The notes beneath the pieces were generated by a model that saw only the letters and a list, made by a program, of their open reading frames with translations, was not told where the DNA came from and ran no database searches. Positions 25,511-34,523 of a stretch of DNA of 60,621 nt are shown piece by piece. The position numbers were made by a program, and so were the translations under genes. Numbering within the stretch: the first letter of the stretch is position 1; the number at the start of each line of letters is the position of its first letter. Origin of the DNA: Prevotella conceptionensis 9403948 (lineage in GTDB: Bacteria; Bacteroidota; Bacteroidia; Bacteroidales; Bacteroidaceae); the NCBI RefSeq assembly GCF_000312305.1, contig NZ_HE999446.1:252016-312636 (forward strand), written 5' to 3'.

Positions 25511-28500
25511 ATGAAAACGACCCTGACAATCGTGGCCCTTGCCCTAGCTACATCGGTATCGGCCCAAGAAAATCCTTTGTGGATGCGCTATTGCGCCATT
25601 TCTCCCGATGGCTCTGCCGTGGCTTTCACCTACAAAGGCGACATCTACACCGTTCCTACAACGGGTGGAACAGCACGCCAACTTACAACCAACGCCGCCT
25701 TCGACACACATCCCGTGTGGAGCCCCGACAGCAAACAGCTGGCGTTTTGCTCTAACCGAGAAGGCAGCATGGATGTGTATGTGATGCAACGCGAAGGTGG
25801 CACGCCCCGAAGACTAACCACCAACAGCAACAGCGAGACGCCCATCGCATTTAAAGACAACAACACCGTGCTTTACACCAGTAGCATTATGCCCTCGGCC
25901 AAGAGCATTATCTTTGCCAACAGAATGCTCCCGCAGGTGTATGAGGTGGGCACTAATGGTAGCCGACCCCATCTTTTCTCGGCTCTTCCCATGATGGACA
26001 TCAGCATCCGGCCCAACGGCGACTTGCTGTATCACGACCAAAAGGGCTACGAAGACCCTTGGCGCAAGCACCATCGCTCGCCCATCACGCGAGACATTTG
26101 GCTGCGCCGCGATGGAAAATACACCAAGCTTACCAACTTTAACGGCGAAGACCGCACACCCGTTTGGGCTGCTCAGGGAGATACCTTTTACTACCTGAGC
26201 GAAGAAGACGGCACCTTTAACGTGTACATGCGCAACATCGACGGCACTGGCAAGCAACAACTAACCCACCACACCACCAATCCCGTGCGCTTTCTAACCG
26301 CCGCCAACGACGGAACGCTGTGTTATGGCTACGACGGCGAGATATATACCTTGAAACAGGGCGAGCAACCGCAGAAACTGAAAGTGAACATCGTAACCGA
26401 CAAGATAGACACAGACCTTGACAGGCAGACGCTTTTCACGGGCGCAACGGAGATTGCACTTTCGCCCGACGGCAAAGAGTTGGCCTTTGTTCTGCATGGC
26501 GACGTATATGTCACCTCTAACAACTATCGCACCACCAAACAGATAACCGACACGCCCGAACAAGAGCGCGAAATACAATTCGCTCCCGACGGGCGCAGCA
26601 TCGTTTACGCATCAGAACGCGGTGGACTATGGCAAATCTATCGCACAAAGCTGAAGCTAGACAAGGAAAAAAGCTTTGCATACGCCACTCAACTTGAAGA
26701 AGAACAGTTGGTAAAGAGCGACCGTACCTCGCAACAGCCTCGTTTCAGTCCCGACGGCAAGAGCATCGCCTTCTTCGAAGACCGCTCTACCTTACGCGTT
26801 CTCGACATTAAGAGCAAGGCCGTGCGCACGGTGATGGATGGAAAGTACGTTTACTCCTACTCCGATGGCGACATTAGCTTTGCATGGAGCCCCGACAGCC
26901 GTTGGTTGCTCTCATCGTATATCGGCGTTGGCGGCTGGAACAGTCCCGACGTTGCCTTGGTAAAGGCCGATGGAAAGGGCGAAATTCACAACCTTACGCA
27001 AAGCGGATACAGCGACGTAGGCCCCCGATGGGTGCTCGGCGGCAAGGCAATGCTTTTCAGTAGCGACCGTGCCGGCTATCGCAGTCATGGCTCGTGGGGT
27101 GCCGAACGCGACGTTTACATCATGTTCTTCGACCTCGACGCTTACGAAAAGTTCAGACGAAACAAGGAAGAACGCGAACTAGCCAAGAACGAAGTTCAGG
27201 AAAAGGATGAAAATAAGAAAGAAAAAGAAGAAGACAAGCTGAAACTTGGTTCGGCTAAGAAGGATAAGAAAGACGATGTGAAGGCTTTGGAGTTCGATTT
27301 GGAGAACTGTCGCGACCGCGTCATCCGCCTTACCGACCACTCTTCGCACTTAGGCGACTATGTGCTGAGCAATGGCGGCGACACCTTGTACTACCAATCG
27401 GCGTTCGAAAGCGGGTACGACCTTTGGAAACGCGAGATTAGCGAAAACAAAACAGCCATCGCGATGAAGAACGTGGGCGGTGGCGAGTTTATCCCCGACA
27501 AAGACTTCCGCAACTTGTACCTCTGTACCTACAACGCCATTAAGAAGATCGACTTGGGTAGTGGAACAAGTAAGAACATTGAGTTCGAGGCGCGTTTCAA
27601 TCTCAAACCCTACGCCGAAAGGCAATACATGTTCAACCACGTTTGGCAACAAGTAAAGGATAAGTTCTACGTGCCTACGCTGCACGGAGTGGACTGGGCC
27701 AACTATCGCAAAGTGTACGAAAAGTTCCTTCCCCACATCAACAACAACTTCGACTTCAGCGAAATGCTCAGCGAAATGTTGGGCGAACTGAACGCCTCGC
27801 ACACTGGCGCACGCTATTGGGGCACAGCTCCGCGACTGCAAACGGCAGAATTGGGCCTTTTCTTCGATACGGAATATCAGGGCGACGGCCTTCGCGTGCA
27901 AGAAGTAATCAAACGCGGACCATTTGCCGTGCGCAACACAAAGGTTACGCCAGGCTGCATCATCGAGAAGATAGACGGCGACAGCATCCTGCAAGGTAAA
28001 GACTATTACCCCTTGCTCGATGGCAAAGCAGGCAAACCCGTGCGCGTTTCGGTGTTCAACCCCAAGGGAAAGAAACGTTTCGACGTGGTTATACGTCCCA
28101 TCTCGGCAAGCGAACAACAAGAGTTGCTGTACAAACGCTGGGTAGACCACAACCGCCACCTTGTTGATAGCCTATCGGGAGGTCGTTTGGCCTACGTACA
28201 CGTTAAGGCAATGAACAGCTCAAGTTTCCGTCAAGTGTATCTCGAACTGCTCAGCGACACCAACCGCCGCAGAGATGCCGTTATCGTAGACGAACGCCAC
28301 AACGGCGGAGGATGGCTACACGACGACCTTTGCACGCTGCTAAGCGGCAAGGAATACCAACAATTTGTGCCTAACGGGCGCTATGTGGGTAGCGACCCCT
28401 TCAACAAATGGACTAAACCCTCGTGCGTAATGGTGTGCGAAGACGATTACAGCAACGGCCACGGTTTCCCCTGGGTATATAAAGAGTTGGGCATTGGCAA

Positions 28501-28741
28501 GCTGATAGGTACGCCCGTTGCAGGAACAATGACCGCCGTTTGGTGGGAAAACCTGCTCGACCCCTCCATCGTGTTCGGCATTCCGCAAGTGGGATGTCGC
28601 GACATGCGTGGCAAGTATGGCGAAAACACCCAGCTAGACCCCGACATCGAAGTGTATAACACACCCGAAGACTATCTCAACGGATACGACCGACAACTGG
28701 TTAGGGCCGTTGAAGAGATGATGAAGGTGGTGAAGAAGTAA
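25511..28741 (+). CDS. Tricorn-like S41 peptidase
   Basis: A large secreted or periplasmic peptidase of 1076 residues. The start at 25511 gives the signal peptide MKTTLTIVALALATSVSAQ; the upstream in-frame extension is unlikely. Domains in order: a beta-propeller of WD/TolB-like repeats with many SPDG(K/S) turns (about 25-330), a second propeller (about 330-620) ending in a Lys/Glu-rich insert (about 570-610), a helical/PDZ part (about 740-880) and a C-terminal S41 domain with VIVDERHNGGGW and the likely nucleophile Ser in EDDYSNGHGF. It probably degrades peptides in the envelope. Between the two flanking transcripts it stands alone and is followed by a terminator. Confidence 0.93.
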   Translation: MKTTLTIVALALATSVSAQENPLWMRYCAISPDGSAVAFTYKGDIYTVPTTGGTARQLTTNAAFDTHPVWSPDSKQLAFCSNREGSMDVYVMQREGGTPRRLTTNSNSETPIAFKDNNTVLYTSSIMPSAKSIIFANRMLPQVYEVGTNGSRPHLFSALPMMDISIRPNGDLLYHDQKGYEDPWRKHHRSPITRDIWLRRDGKYTKLTNFNGEDRTPVWAAQGDTFYYLSEEDGTFNVYMRNIDGTGKQQLTHHTTNPVRFLTAANDGTLCYGYDGEIYTLKQGEQPQKLKVNIVTDKIDTDLDRQTLFTGATEIALSPDGKELAFVLHGDVYVTSNNYRTTKQITDTPEQEREIQFAPDGRSIVYASERGGLWQIYRTKLKLDKEKSFAYATQLEEEQLVKSDRTSQQPRFSPDGKSIAFFEDRSTLRVLDIKSKAVRTVMDGKYVYSYSDGDISFAWSPDSRWLLSSYIGVGGWNSPDVALVKADGKGEIHNLTQSGYSDVGPRWVLGGKAMLFSSDRAGYRSHGSWGAERDVYIMFFDLDAYEKFRRNKEERELAKNEVQEKDENKKEKEEDKLKLGSAKKDKKDDVKALEFDLENCRDRVIRLTDHSSHLGDYVLSNGGDTLYYQSAFESGYDLWKREISENKTAIAMKNVGGGEFIPDKDFRNLYLCTYNAIKKIDLGSGTSKNIEFEARFNLKPYAERQYMFNHVWQQVKDKFYVPTLHGVDWANYRKVYEKFLPHINNNFDFSEMLSEMLGELNASHTGARYWGTAPRLQTAELGLFFDTEYQGDGLRVQEVIKRGPFAVRNTKVTPGCIIEKIDGDSILQGKDYYPLLDGKAGKPVRVSVFNPKGKKRFDVVIRPISASEQQELLYKRWVDHNRHLVDSLSGGRLAYVHVKAMNSSSFRQVYLELLSDTNRRRDAVIVDERHNGGGWLHDDLCTLLSGKEYQQFVPNGRYVGSDPFNKWTKPSCVMVCEDDYSNGHGFPWVYKELGIGKLIGTPVAGTMTAVWWENLLDPSIVFGIPQVGCRDMRGKYGENTQLDPDIEVYNTPEDYLNGYDRQLVRAVEEMMKVVKK

Positions 28742-28759
28742 GTTAGAATCCATGCACTT

Positions 28760-28816
28760 GGTGGTCTGAACAGGTCGGACTAGCCTGACTAGTCCGACCA
28801 GTCCAGACCACCTTTT
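28760..28816 (+). terminator. Terminator after the tricorn-like gene
   Basis: A long stem, GGTGGTCTG...GGTCGGACTAG with CTAGTCCGACC...CAGACCACC, then TTTT. Very strong for an intrinsic terminator. Confidence 0.88.
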
Positions 28817-28832
28817 AGAGCTTTTATCCTCA

Positions 28833-29735
28833 ATGAACAACCTTAGCCGTGAACTAGAGCTATTGCTCTTATTAACCGAAAACCGCGATTACACCGTACA
28901 ATTGCTGGCCGACCGCCTTGACATAACCCGCCGCCAGTTATACTACGACCTCGAAAACCTGCGCGCATGTGGCTTTAAACTCATTAAGACAAGCACCCGC
29001 TATCGGCTCGACCGCCATTCTTCTTTCTTCAAACGACTGCACGAGAACATCGCCCTTACCGAAGAAGAGGCCATGTTTGTATACCGTCTGCTCGACCGCT
29101 TGCCGCACACCGACTACCTTTCGAAGAACATACAATCGAAACTTGAACGTTTCTTCAACCTCGAATTGCTTACCGATGTGGGTCAACGCCGACAGGCGGA
29201 GCGTAACGCTGCCGTGCTGCGCGAGGCCATTGCGCTACGCCGGGTGGTGATACTCAAAAACTATTCGTCGCCCCATAGTCGCACCGTTAGCGACAGAATG
29301 GTTGAACCTTTCCTCTTTCTCAATGCCGAAATGGACATCCGCTGTTTCGAGATAAACAGTCACACCAACAAGACTTTCAAAACTTCGCGTGCCGAATCGG
29401 TAGAGATGACCGACGTGGAATGGCTCAACGAGAAAAGCCACAAATCCATTTTTACCGATATCTTCATGTTCAGCGGTGAGGAAAGGCTACCCGTAGAGTT
29501 GAAGTTGGGGCGGCTATCGCACAGCATTCTACTAGAAGAATACCCCGCAGCAGCGGCTTACATCAGCCCGGCAGACGACTCCGAGCATTGGACTTTCTCT
29601 TCAGACGTTGCCAGTTACCTCGGCATCGGCCGTTTCGTACTGGGTCTTTATCACGACATCGAAGTACTAGGCAGCCCCGATTTCGCAGACTACATATATA
29701 ATAAGGTAAGAGCAATGGTTGAGAAAGTGGGCTAG
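28833..29735 (+). CDS. WYL-domain transcriptional regulator
   Basis: A 300-residue regulator. The N-terminal helix-turn-helix (about 1-55) reads LLLLTENRDYTVQLLADRLD then TRRQLYYDLENLRACG. The middle and C-terminal parts form a WYL-type ligand-sensing module (about 130-290), including MVEPFLFLNAEMDIRCFEIN and the strand RAESVEMTDVEW. WYL regulators often sense nucleic-acid fragments or nucleotides and control DNA-damage or defence genes. It starts only 17 bp after the upstream terminator, so it may be leaderless or transcribed by read-through. Confidence 0.88.
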   Translation: MNNLSRELELLLLLTENRDYTVQLLADRLDITRRQLYYDLENLRACGFKLIKTSTRYRLDRHSSFFKRLHENIALTEEEAMFVYRLLDRLPHTDYLSKNIQSKLERFFNLELLTDVGQRRQAERNAAVLREAIALRRVVILKNYSSPHSRTVSDRMVEPFLFLNAEMDIRCFEINSHTNKTFKTSRAESVEMTDVEWLNEKSHKSIFTDIFMFSGEERLPVELKLGRLSHSILLEEYPAAAAYISPADDSEHWTFSSDVASYLGIGRFVLGLYHDIEVLGSPDFADYIYNKVRAMVEKVG

Positions 29736-30131
29736 CCAGTCGCGTTAACACATTTGCATGCACATTAACCACTTAAAGCCATCTAGCAAGTAAACAAACA
29801 TGTTTACCAGTAACCACAAGCGTAAGGGCGATAAAAAACAGCTGTTCAAAGCCTTAAAGCAGAAGGCCAAGGAAACCAAAAGCTTATTGGTTTATCAACT
29901 TACATACACAAAATCCGCCATTTCACCGCCTGTAAAGTTTAAATCATCAAGAAGTAGTCTTGGCTTTTTATGTTTCTATAAATTAAGAGGTGTTTGTTCT
30001 CTCAGTGATACCAACACAAGAAAAACACACTTCTTACACACGAATAGCCGTTACCCAGTCGTGTCACTTGTCATACCAACACAAGATACCCCCCTTTCTC
30101 ACACGCGAAGTACAGGATAAATCAACCTACG

Positions 30132-30291
30132 AACTCATCAACTTATCGACCTATCAACTTATCAACTTATCAACTTATCAACTCAAAAACACATCAACTT
30201 ACCAACTCAAAAACTCATCTACTCAAAACATCTCCAACTCACCAACTCACCAACTCACCAACTCACCAACTCACCAACTTGAAAACTTAAA
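30132..30291. repeat. Octamer array, 20 units of AACTYAYC type
   Basis: Twenty 8-bp words (AACTCATC, AACTTATC, AACTCACC and variants) without indels. The sequence 29736-30131 contains two copies of ATACCAACACAAGA-type phrases and open frames, but nothing I can support as a gene. Confidence 0.85.
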
Positions 30292-30404
30292 TTATTTTCT
30301 TTTGTTTTACAATATCGCTCCAATTTTCGCTCCGTTCTAGCGAAAATATAGGCCATAAAGTAGGCAAATCTCACCTTTTTCTAGCCTTTCACTTCTCCCA
30401 ACAT

Positions 30405-30921
30405 GTTCAATTTTAAGAAAAAGGCTTGCATTTTGTACCATTTAGCCTTTCTAGATTGGTTGCCAACTCATTATTTTTCGCACCCAAATATGCGCTTTTA
30501 ACCCCTAAAATTCCACTTTTTAACCACTATTTTGCACTTTTCGGTCATGTATTTAACGGCTCTAAAAGGTTTTGTTTATACCATTGCCGTGGATATTTAT
30601 GCTTTTTGCATTGCGTTTAGCACCATTTTGCCCTGCATTTTGCACCATTTTACCTTGCGTTTAGCACCAAAACGCACTGCATTTAGCACCAAAACGCAGT
30701 GTATTTAGCACCAAAACGCAGTGTATTTGGCACCAAAACGCAGTGCATTTAGCGGCAAATAGCCCGAAATCTGGTGCAAATGGCGATCTTTTTAAATAAA
30801 AATTCATTTCATCATATTCACAAGCTACCCCCTTTTTGCATCAAAACAAACCTTCGCGAGAATCGATTTTTTGCGGCAAGATGAGCGATTGGTGGACAAA
30901 AAGGGTACTCACAATGTTAAA
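30405..30921. repeat. 22-bp-phase palindrome element, copy 2 (inverted relative to copy 3)
   Basis: Seven palindromic units (for example TGCATTTAGCACCAAAACGCA) start at 30612, 30634, 30656, 30678, 30700, 30722 and 30744, exactly 22 bp apart. The conserved box GGTACTCACAATGTTAAA is at 30904-30921, 140 bp from the array. The reverse complement of the whole 517 bp aligns with 45155-45670. The rest of the gap to 31074 shows no gene. Confidence 0.9.
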
Positions 30922-31074
30922 TTTGTTGCCTAAAACTAGACAAAACAATTATGCCGTAAACACGCGCGAATGAGCAACGGCACCAAAAACATGCTTAAAA
31001 GCCTATGAACTAAGAAACTCATAAGTCCATAAACTAACCTGCTTAAAAACTCGCCAACTCATAAACTCATAAAC

Positions 31075-31677
31075 TTAAACCTTCTCATCCTCCAACATTT
31101 CCTTAACGCCTTTGAATGTTTTACGATGAAATGGCGAAATTCCATGTTCTTCAATAGCAGCGCGATGCGCCTTTGTAGGATAGCCTTTGTTCACATCCCA
31201 CTGGTATACGGGGTGTTGTAAGGCAAGGTTATTCATATAATCGTCGCGGTAAGTCTTGGCCAAAATGCTGGCAGCAGCTATCGACAAGAACTTGGCATCG
31301 CCCTTAACAATCGTTTCGTGGGGCAGAGTGCCGTAGGGTTTAAAGCGGTTTCCGTCTACGATAACGGCCTGCGGACGAAGTTTCAAGCCATCTAGTGCGC
31401 GGTGCATGGCAAGTATGCTCGCATTAAGAATGTTTATTTTGTCGATTTCATCGGCCGTAACCTCGCCCACAGCCCACGCTAAAGCATCGGTTTCTATCTG
31501 CGTACGCAAGGCATAACGCTGTTTCTCGGTCAGCTTTTTCGAGTCGTTTAGCAAAGCGTTCTCGTAATCAACAGGTAATATTACGGCTGCCGCAAACACG
31601 CTGCCAGCCAAACATCCACGGCCTGCCTCGTCGCAACCGGCCTCGATTAAATCGGTAAAAAAATGAGATTTTAGCAT
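31075..31677 (-). CDS. rnhB: Ribonuclease HII
   Basis: Removes RNA from RNA:DNA hybrids and single ribonucleotides from DNA. 200 residues. The active-site acids are in place: AGCDEAGRG (D16, E17), VIVDGNRF (D108) and KGDAKFLSIAAASILAKTYR (D127). The length is usual for the family. The gene is flanked by octamer arrays, and no promoter is clear. Confidence 0.95.
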   Translation of the reverse strand: MLKSHFFTDLIEAGCDEAGRGCLAGSVFAAAVILPVDYENALLNDSKKLTEKQRYALRTQIETDALAWAVGEVTADEIDKINILNASILAMHRALDGLKLRPQAVIVDGNRFKPYGTLPHETIVKGDAKFLSIAAASILAKTYRDDYMNNLALQHPVYQWDVNKGYPTKAHRAAIEEHGISPFHRKTFKGVKEMLEDEKV

Positions 31678-31704
31678 AAAGTTTATATTTTATGGGGGCG
31701 AAAA

Positions 31705-31900
31705 GGCAGACAAAGGTGAAAGGGTGAAAAAGTGAAAAGGTGAAAAGACGGCTGCGCACCTTAAAGGTGAAAAAGTGAAAGGGTGAAAAGGTGAAAAGAT
31801 GGCTGCGCACCTTAAAGGTGAAAGGGTGAAAGGGTGAAAAGATGGCTGCGCACCTTAAAGGTGAAAGGGTGAAAAGGTGAAAAGGTGAAAAGATGGCTGC
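31705..31900. repeat. Octamer array (AAAGGTGA) with GATGGCTGCGC inserts
   Basis: Words AAAGGTGA, AAGGGTGA and AAAAGTGA repeat, interrupted by several copies of AAGATGGCTGCGCACCTTAA. Similar arrays lie at 17.4 kb and 51.0-51.35 kb. Confidence 0.8.
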
Positions 31901-31960
31901 GCCCTCTAGCTTGTTAGCTAAGGAGGAAAACTGACAGTGCTTATTAACTATCTTGTTGTT

Positions 31961-32184
31961 CTAGGCTGCCTAGTTGTTCTAGATTAACTAGTAGTTCTAG
32001 ATTAACTAGTAGTTCTAGATTAACTAGTAGTTCTAGATTAACTAATTGTTCTAGATTAACTAATTGTTCTAGGATTTCTAGTTATTCTAGGGCATCTAGG
32101 TTCCCTAGTTGATCTAGCACTCCTAGGGTTTCTAGTTATTCTAGGATTCCTAGGCACTCTAGGCTTTCTAGGCAAAGCATCTAG
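31961..32184. repeat. CTAG nonamer array, 24 units
   Basis: Twenty-four consecutive 9-bp units of the form CTAGNNNNN, with CTAA in two units only. The last full unit starts at 32168, exactly 23 x 9 bp after the first. The five variable bases differ widely. Confidence 0.92.
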
Positions 32185-32204
32185 CTTAATCCTTTACTGC
32201 CCTC

Positions 32205-32335
32205 ACTACTTACTACTTACTCCTTTCTCCTTCCTCCTTCCTCCTTCCTCCTTCCTACTTCCTCCTTTCTCCTTCCTACTTCCTACTTCCTACTTCTTAC
32301 TTCCTCCTTACTACTTACCACTTCCTACTTCCCCC
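32205..32335. repeat. Pyrimidine array (TTCCTCC/TTCCTAC)
   Basis: Repeats of CTTCCTCC and CTTCCTACTT with a period near 7-8 bp, making one strand almost pure pyrimidine for about 130 bp. Confidence 0.8.
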
Positions 32336-32446
32336 TTTTGTTAATTATTAACCAAATTCATTTGTTTGTGAAATATCACTTCCATATTTTGCTGCAATTT
32401 TGCACCTACAAAGATAAGCAAATAATAACATTCAACATAGAGAACA

Positions 32447-32749
32447 ATGAAAAAGGAGATGACATTATCAGTTAATTCTGCAAGCGAGATGCGTATAAAC
32501 AACCTCTTTGCTAGCATAAAGAAAGGCATTATGTTCCCCATAGTGTGGCTAAGCCAATACTATTCGGCCGTATTGAACAAGGAGATAAGTGTCAAAACCA
32601 CATTTCAACTGCTCAATGCACAAGTGGCTTTTGCCCTCGCCGTATTCCCTGCCAACGCCCCTTTTATCCTTCGGGTGGTATGCACAGCATGGTTCGCCAC
32701 AGCCATTAGCGGATGCAAACGAAGTTTAAAAGGCAGCAAGCGCAGATAA
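32447..32749 (+). CDS. Hypothetical protein, 100 aa, with one or two hydrophobic segments
   Basis: Not recognised. ATG at 32447 (MKKEMTLSVNSASEMRINN). A hydrophobic segment (about 26-45) and a second one (about 60-88, VAFALAVFPANAPFILRVVC) are followed by a basic tail (KRSLKGSKRR). It could be a small membrane protein. Composition is protein-like and coding on the other strand is unlikely. Possible -33/-7 elements are degenerate. Two hairpins follow its stop. Confidence 0.55.
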   Translation: MKKEMTLSVNSASEMRINNLFASIKKGIMFPIVWLSQYYSAVLNKEISVKTTFQLLNAQVAFALAVFPANAPFILRVVCTAWFATAISGCKRSLKGSKRR

Positions 32750-32796
32750 AGGCGTGCGCCCAGAGCAACAAAAAAGCAAGAAACAGCGGTTTCATC

Positions 32797-32859
32797 GATA
32801 GGCAAGGCCTATCAAACACGTGTTTGCGTTGCATCCCATTTGTTGGTGCAACGCAAACA
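32797..32859. terminator. Two hairpins between converging genes
   Basis: GATAGG/CCTATC (32797-32813) and the perfect 13-bp stem TGTTTGCGTTGCA / TGCAACGCAAACA (32821-32859) lie between the small plus-strand gene and the end of sufS. No T-tract follows, so termination is only inferred. Confidence 0.4.
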
Positions 32860-32976
32860 AATACATTTCATTTAGAACAACAACACACACCCATTATCAA
32901 GCATTTTCAGGCTAAACAAATGCTATTTAGCCACAAATTCCTAAAAAACAAGGCAACCAAAAACACTTGTTCTGCC

Positions 32977-34191
32977 CTAGAACATTGCCGCCACTCTACG
33001 CACGCCAGCTACAAGGGCGTCAACCTCTTCGCGCGTGTTGTACAAGCCAAACGAGGCGCGAACGGTACCAGAAATGCCCAAACGAGCCATAAGCGGTTGC
33101 GCGCAGTGGTGACCCGTGCGAACGGCAATGCCCAAACGATCGAGCAAGGTGCCGAGGTCTAGATGGTGAATGTCGCCAACAAGAAAACTAATGACGGCGT
33201 CTTTATCGGTGGAATGGCCGAAAATGCGCATGCCGTCGATGGTTTCTAGCTGTTGAGTGGCATAACGCGTAAGGTCTTGTTCGTGCTGTTGAATGTTGTC
33301 CATGCCCAAAGTCGAAAGGTAATCGAGGGCAGTTGCTAGTCCGTGAGTGGCCACATAGTCGGGCGTACCAGCCTCGAACTTAAACGGCAGTTCGGCAAAG
33401 GTGGTCTTTTCAAAACTCACTGTTGCAATCATCTCGCCTCCTCCTTGGTATGGCGGTAGCTTTTCGAGCCATTCTTCCTTACCATACACAACGCCAACAC
33501 CCGTTGGGCCATAAGCCTTATGCCCCGAAAAGGTGAAAAAGTCGCAATCCAAGTCTTGCACATCCACCTTAAAATGCGGCACACTCTGCGCCCCGTCCAC
33601 CAAAACAGGCACGCCATGAAGATGTGCGCGACGCACAATCTCCTTAATGGGGTTCACCGTTCCCAACACATTACTTACCTGCATCACGCTAACCAGTCGG
33701 GTACGCGAAGTAAATAATTTATCCATTTCATCGAGGATAAGCTCCCCTCGGTCGTCAATGGGTATCACCCTGATGGCAATACCGCTACGGGCAGCTTGCA
33801 ATTGCCACGGCACAATGTTGCTATGGTGTTCCATTGCGGTGATTATCACCTCGCCGCCAGGCTGCATAAAGCCCTCGCAAAACGAAGAGGCGATAAGGTT
33901 GATGCCCTCGGTTGTTCCGCGAGTAAATACTATTTCGTTGTCGCTACGGGCATTAATGAACTTACGAACGGTGGTTCGGGCAGCCTCGTGGAGGTCGGTT
34001 GCTTGCTGCGAAAGATAGTGAACACCTCGATGCACGTTGGCATTGGCATTGAGATACTCGTTCCGCATGGCATCGAGAACGCAAAGGGGCTTTTGCGTTG
34101 TCGCCCCATTGTCTAGGTAAACCAATGGCTTACCGTACACTTCGCGCGATAAAATGGGGAAATCTGAACGAATGGAGGTGATGTTGTACAT
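32977..34191 (-). CDS. sufS: SufS-type cysteine desulfurase
   Basis: A PLP enzyme that takes sulfur from cysteine for Fe-S cluster assembly. 404 residues. The PLP lysine is in FSGHKAYGPTG (K225), preceded by the cofactor-binding DGAQS (199-203) and EHHSN (121-125). The catalytic cysteine is in RTGHHCAQP (C363), which marks the SufS/class II group. It is the last gene of the suf block, separated from sufD by 332 bp of repeat sequence. Confidence 0.95.
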   Translation of the reverse strand: MYNITSIRSDFPILSREVYGKPLVYLDNGATTQKPLCVLDAMRNEYLNANANVHRGVHYLSQQATDLHEAARTTVRKFINARSDNEIVFTRGTTEGINLIASSFCEGFMQPGGEVIITAMEHHSNIVPWQLQAARSGIAIRVIPIDDRGELILDEMDKLFTSRTRLVSVMQVSNVLGTVNPIKEIVRRAHLHGVPVLVDGAQSVPHFKVDVQDLDCDFFTFSGHKAYGPTGVGVVYGKEEWLEKLPPYQGGGEMIATVSFEKTTFAELPFKFEAGTPDYVATHGLATALDYLSTLGMDNIQQHEQDLTRYATQQLETIDGMRIFGHSTDKDAVISFLVGDIHHLDLGTLLDRLGIAVRTGHHCAQPLMARLGISGTVRASFGLYNTREEVDALVAGVRRVAAMF

Positions 34192-34199
34192 ATCTTTGA

Positions 34200-34520
34200 G
34201 GAGTTAAGGAGTTAAGGAGTTAAGGAGTTAAGGAGTTAAGCCAAATGCTTTGTTGCAGAGTGGAAAACAATCTTGTAAACTCATCGACTTGTCTGATTAT
34301 CCAATGTATATGAAGCTAAGGAGTTAAGTCAAATGCTTTGTTGCAGAGTGGTAAAACAGCCCTGACAACTCGTTAACTTATCAACTCATCAACTTGTCAA
34401 CTCGTTAACTTTGTCAATTCATCAACTTGTCAACTCGTCAACTAAAAGCCTTCGTCAACCCATTAACTAACAAACCATATCACGCCCCTCTCCCCTTGGA
34501 GAGGGGAAGGGGGTGAGGCT
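34200..34520. repeat. Repeat-filled gap between sufD and sufS
   Basis: GAGTTAAG octamers, two copies of the AAATGCTTTGTTGCAGAGTGG phrase shortened here, GTCAACTC-type words, and the CCCCTCTCC hairpin at about 34487-34510. No gene. This may reduce or end transcription into sufS. Confidence 0.75.
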
Positions 34521-34523
34521 TTA

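Noticed and set aside
29800..30120. 106-codon frame starting MFTSNHKRKGDKKQ
   Set aside because: Second half is low-complexity and runs into the octamer array; no domain or promoter.
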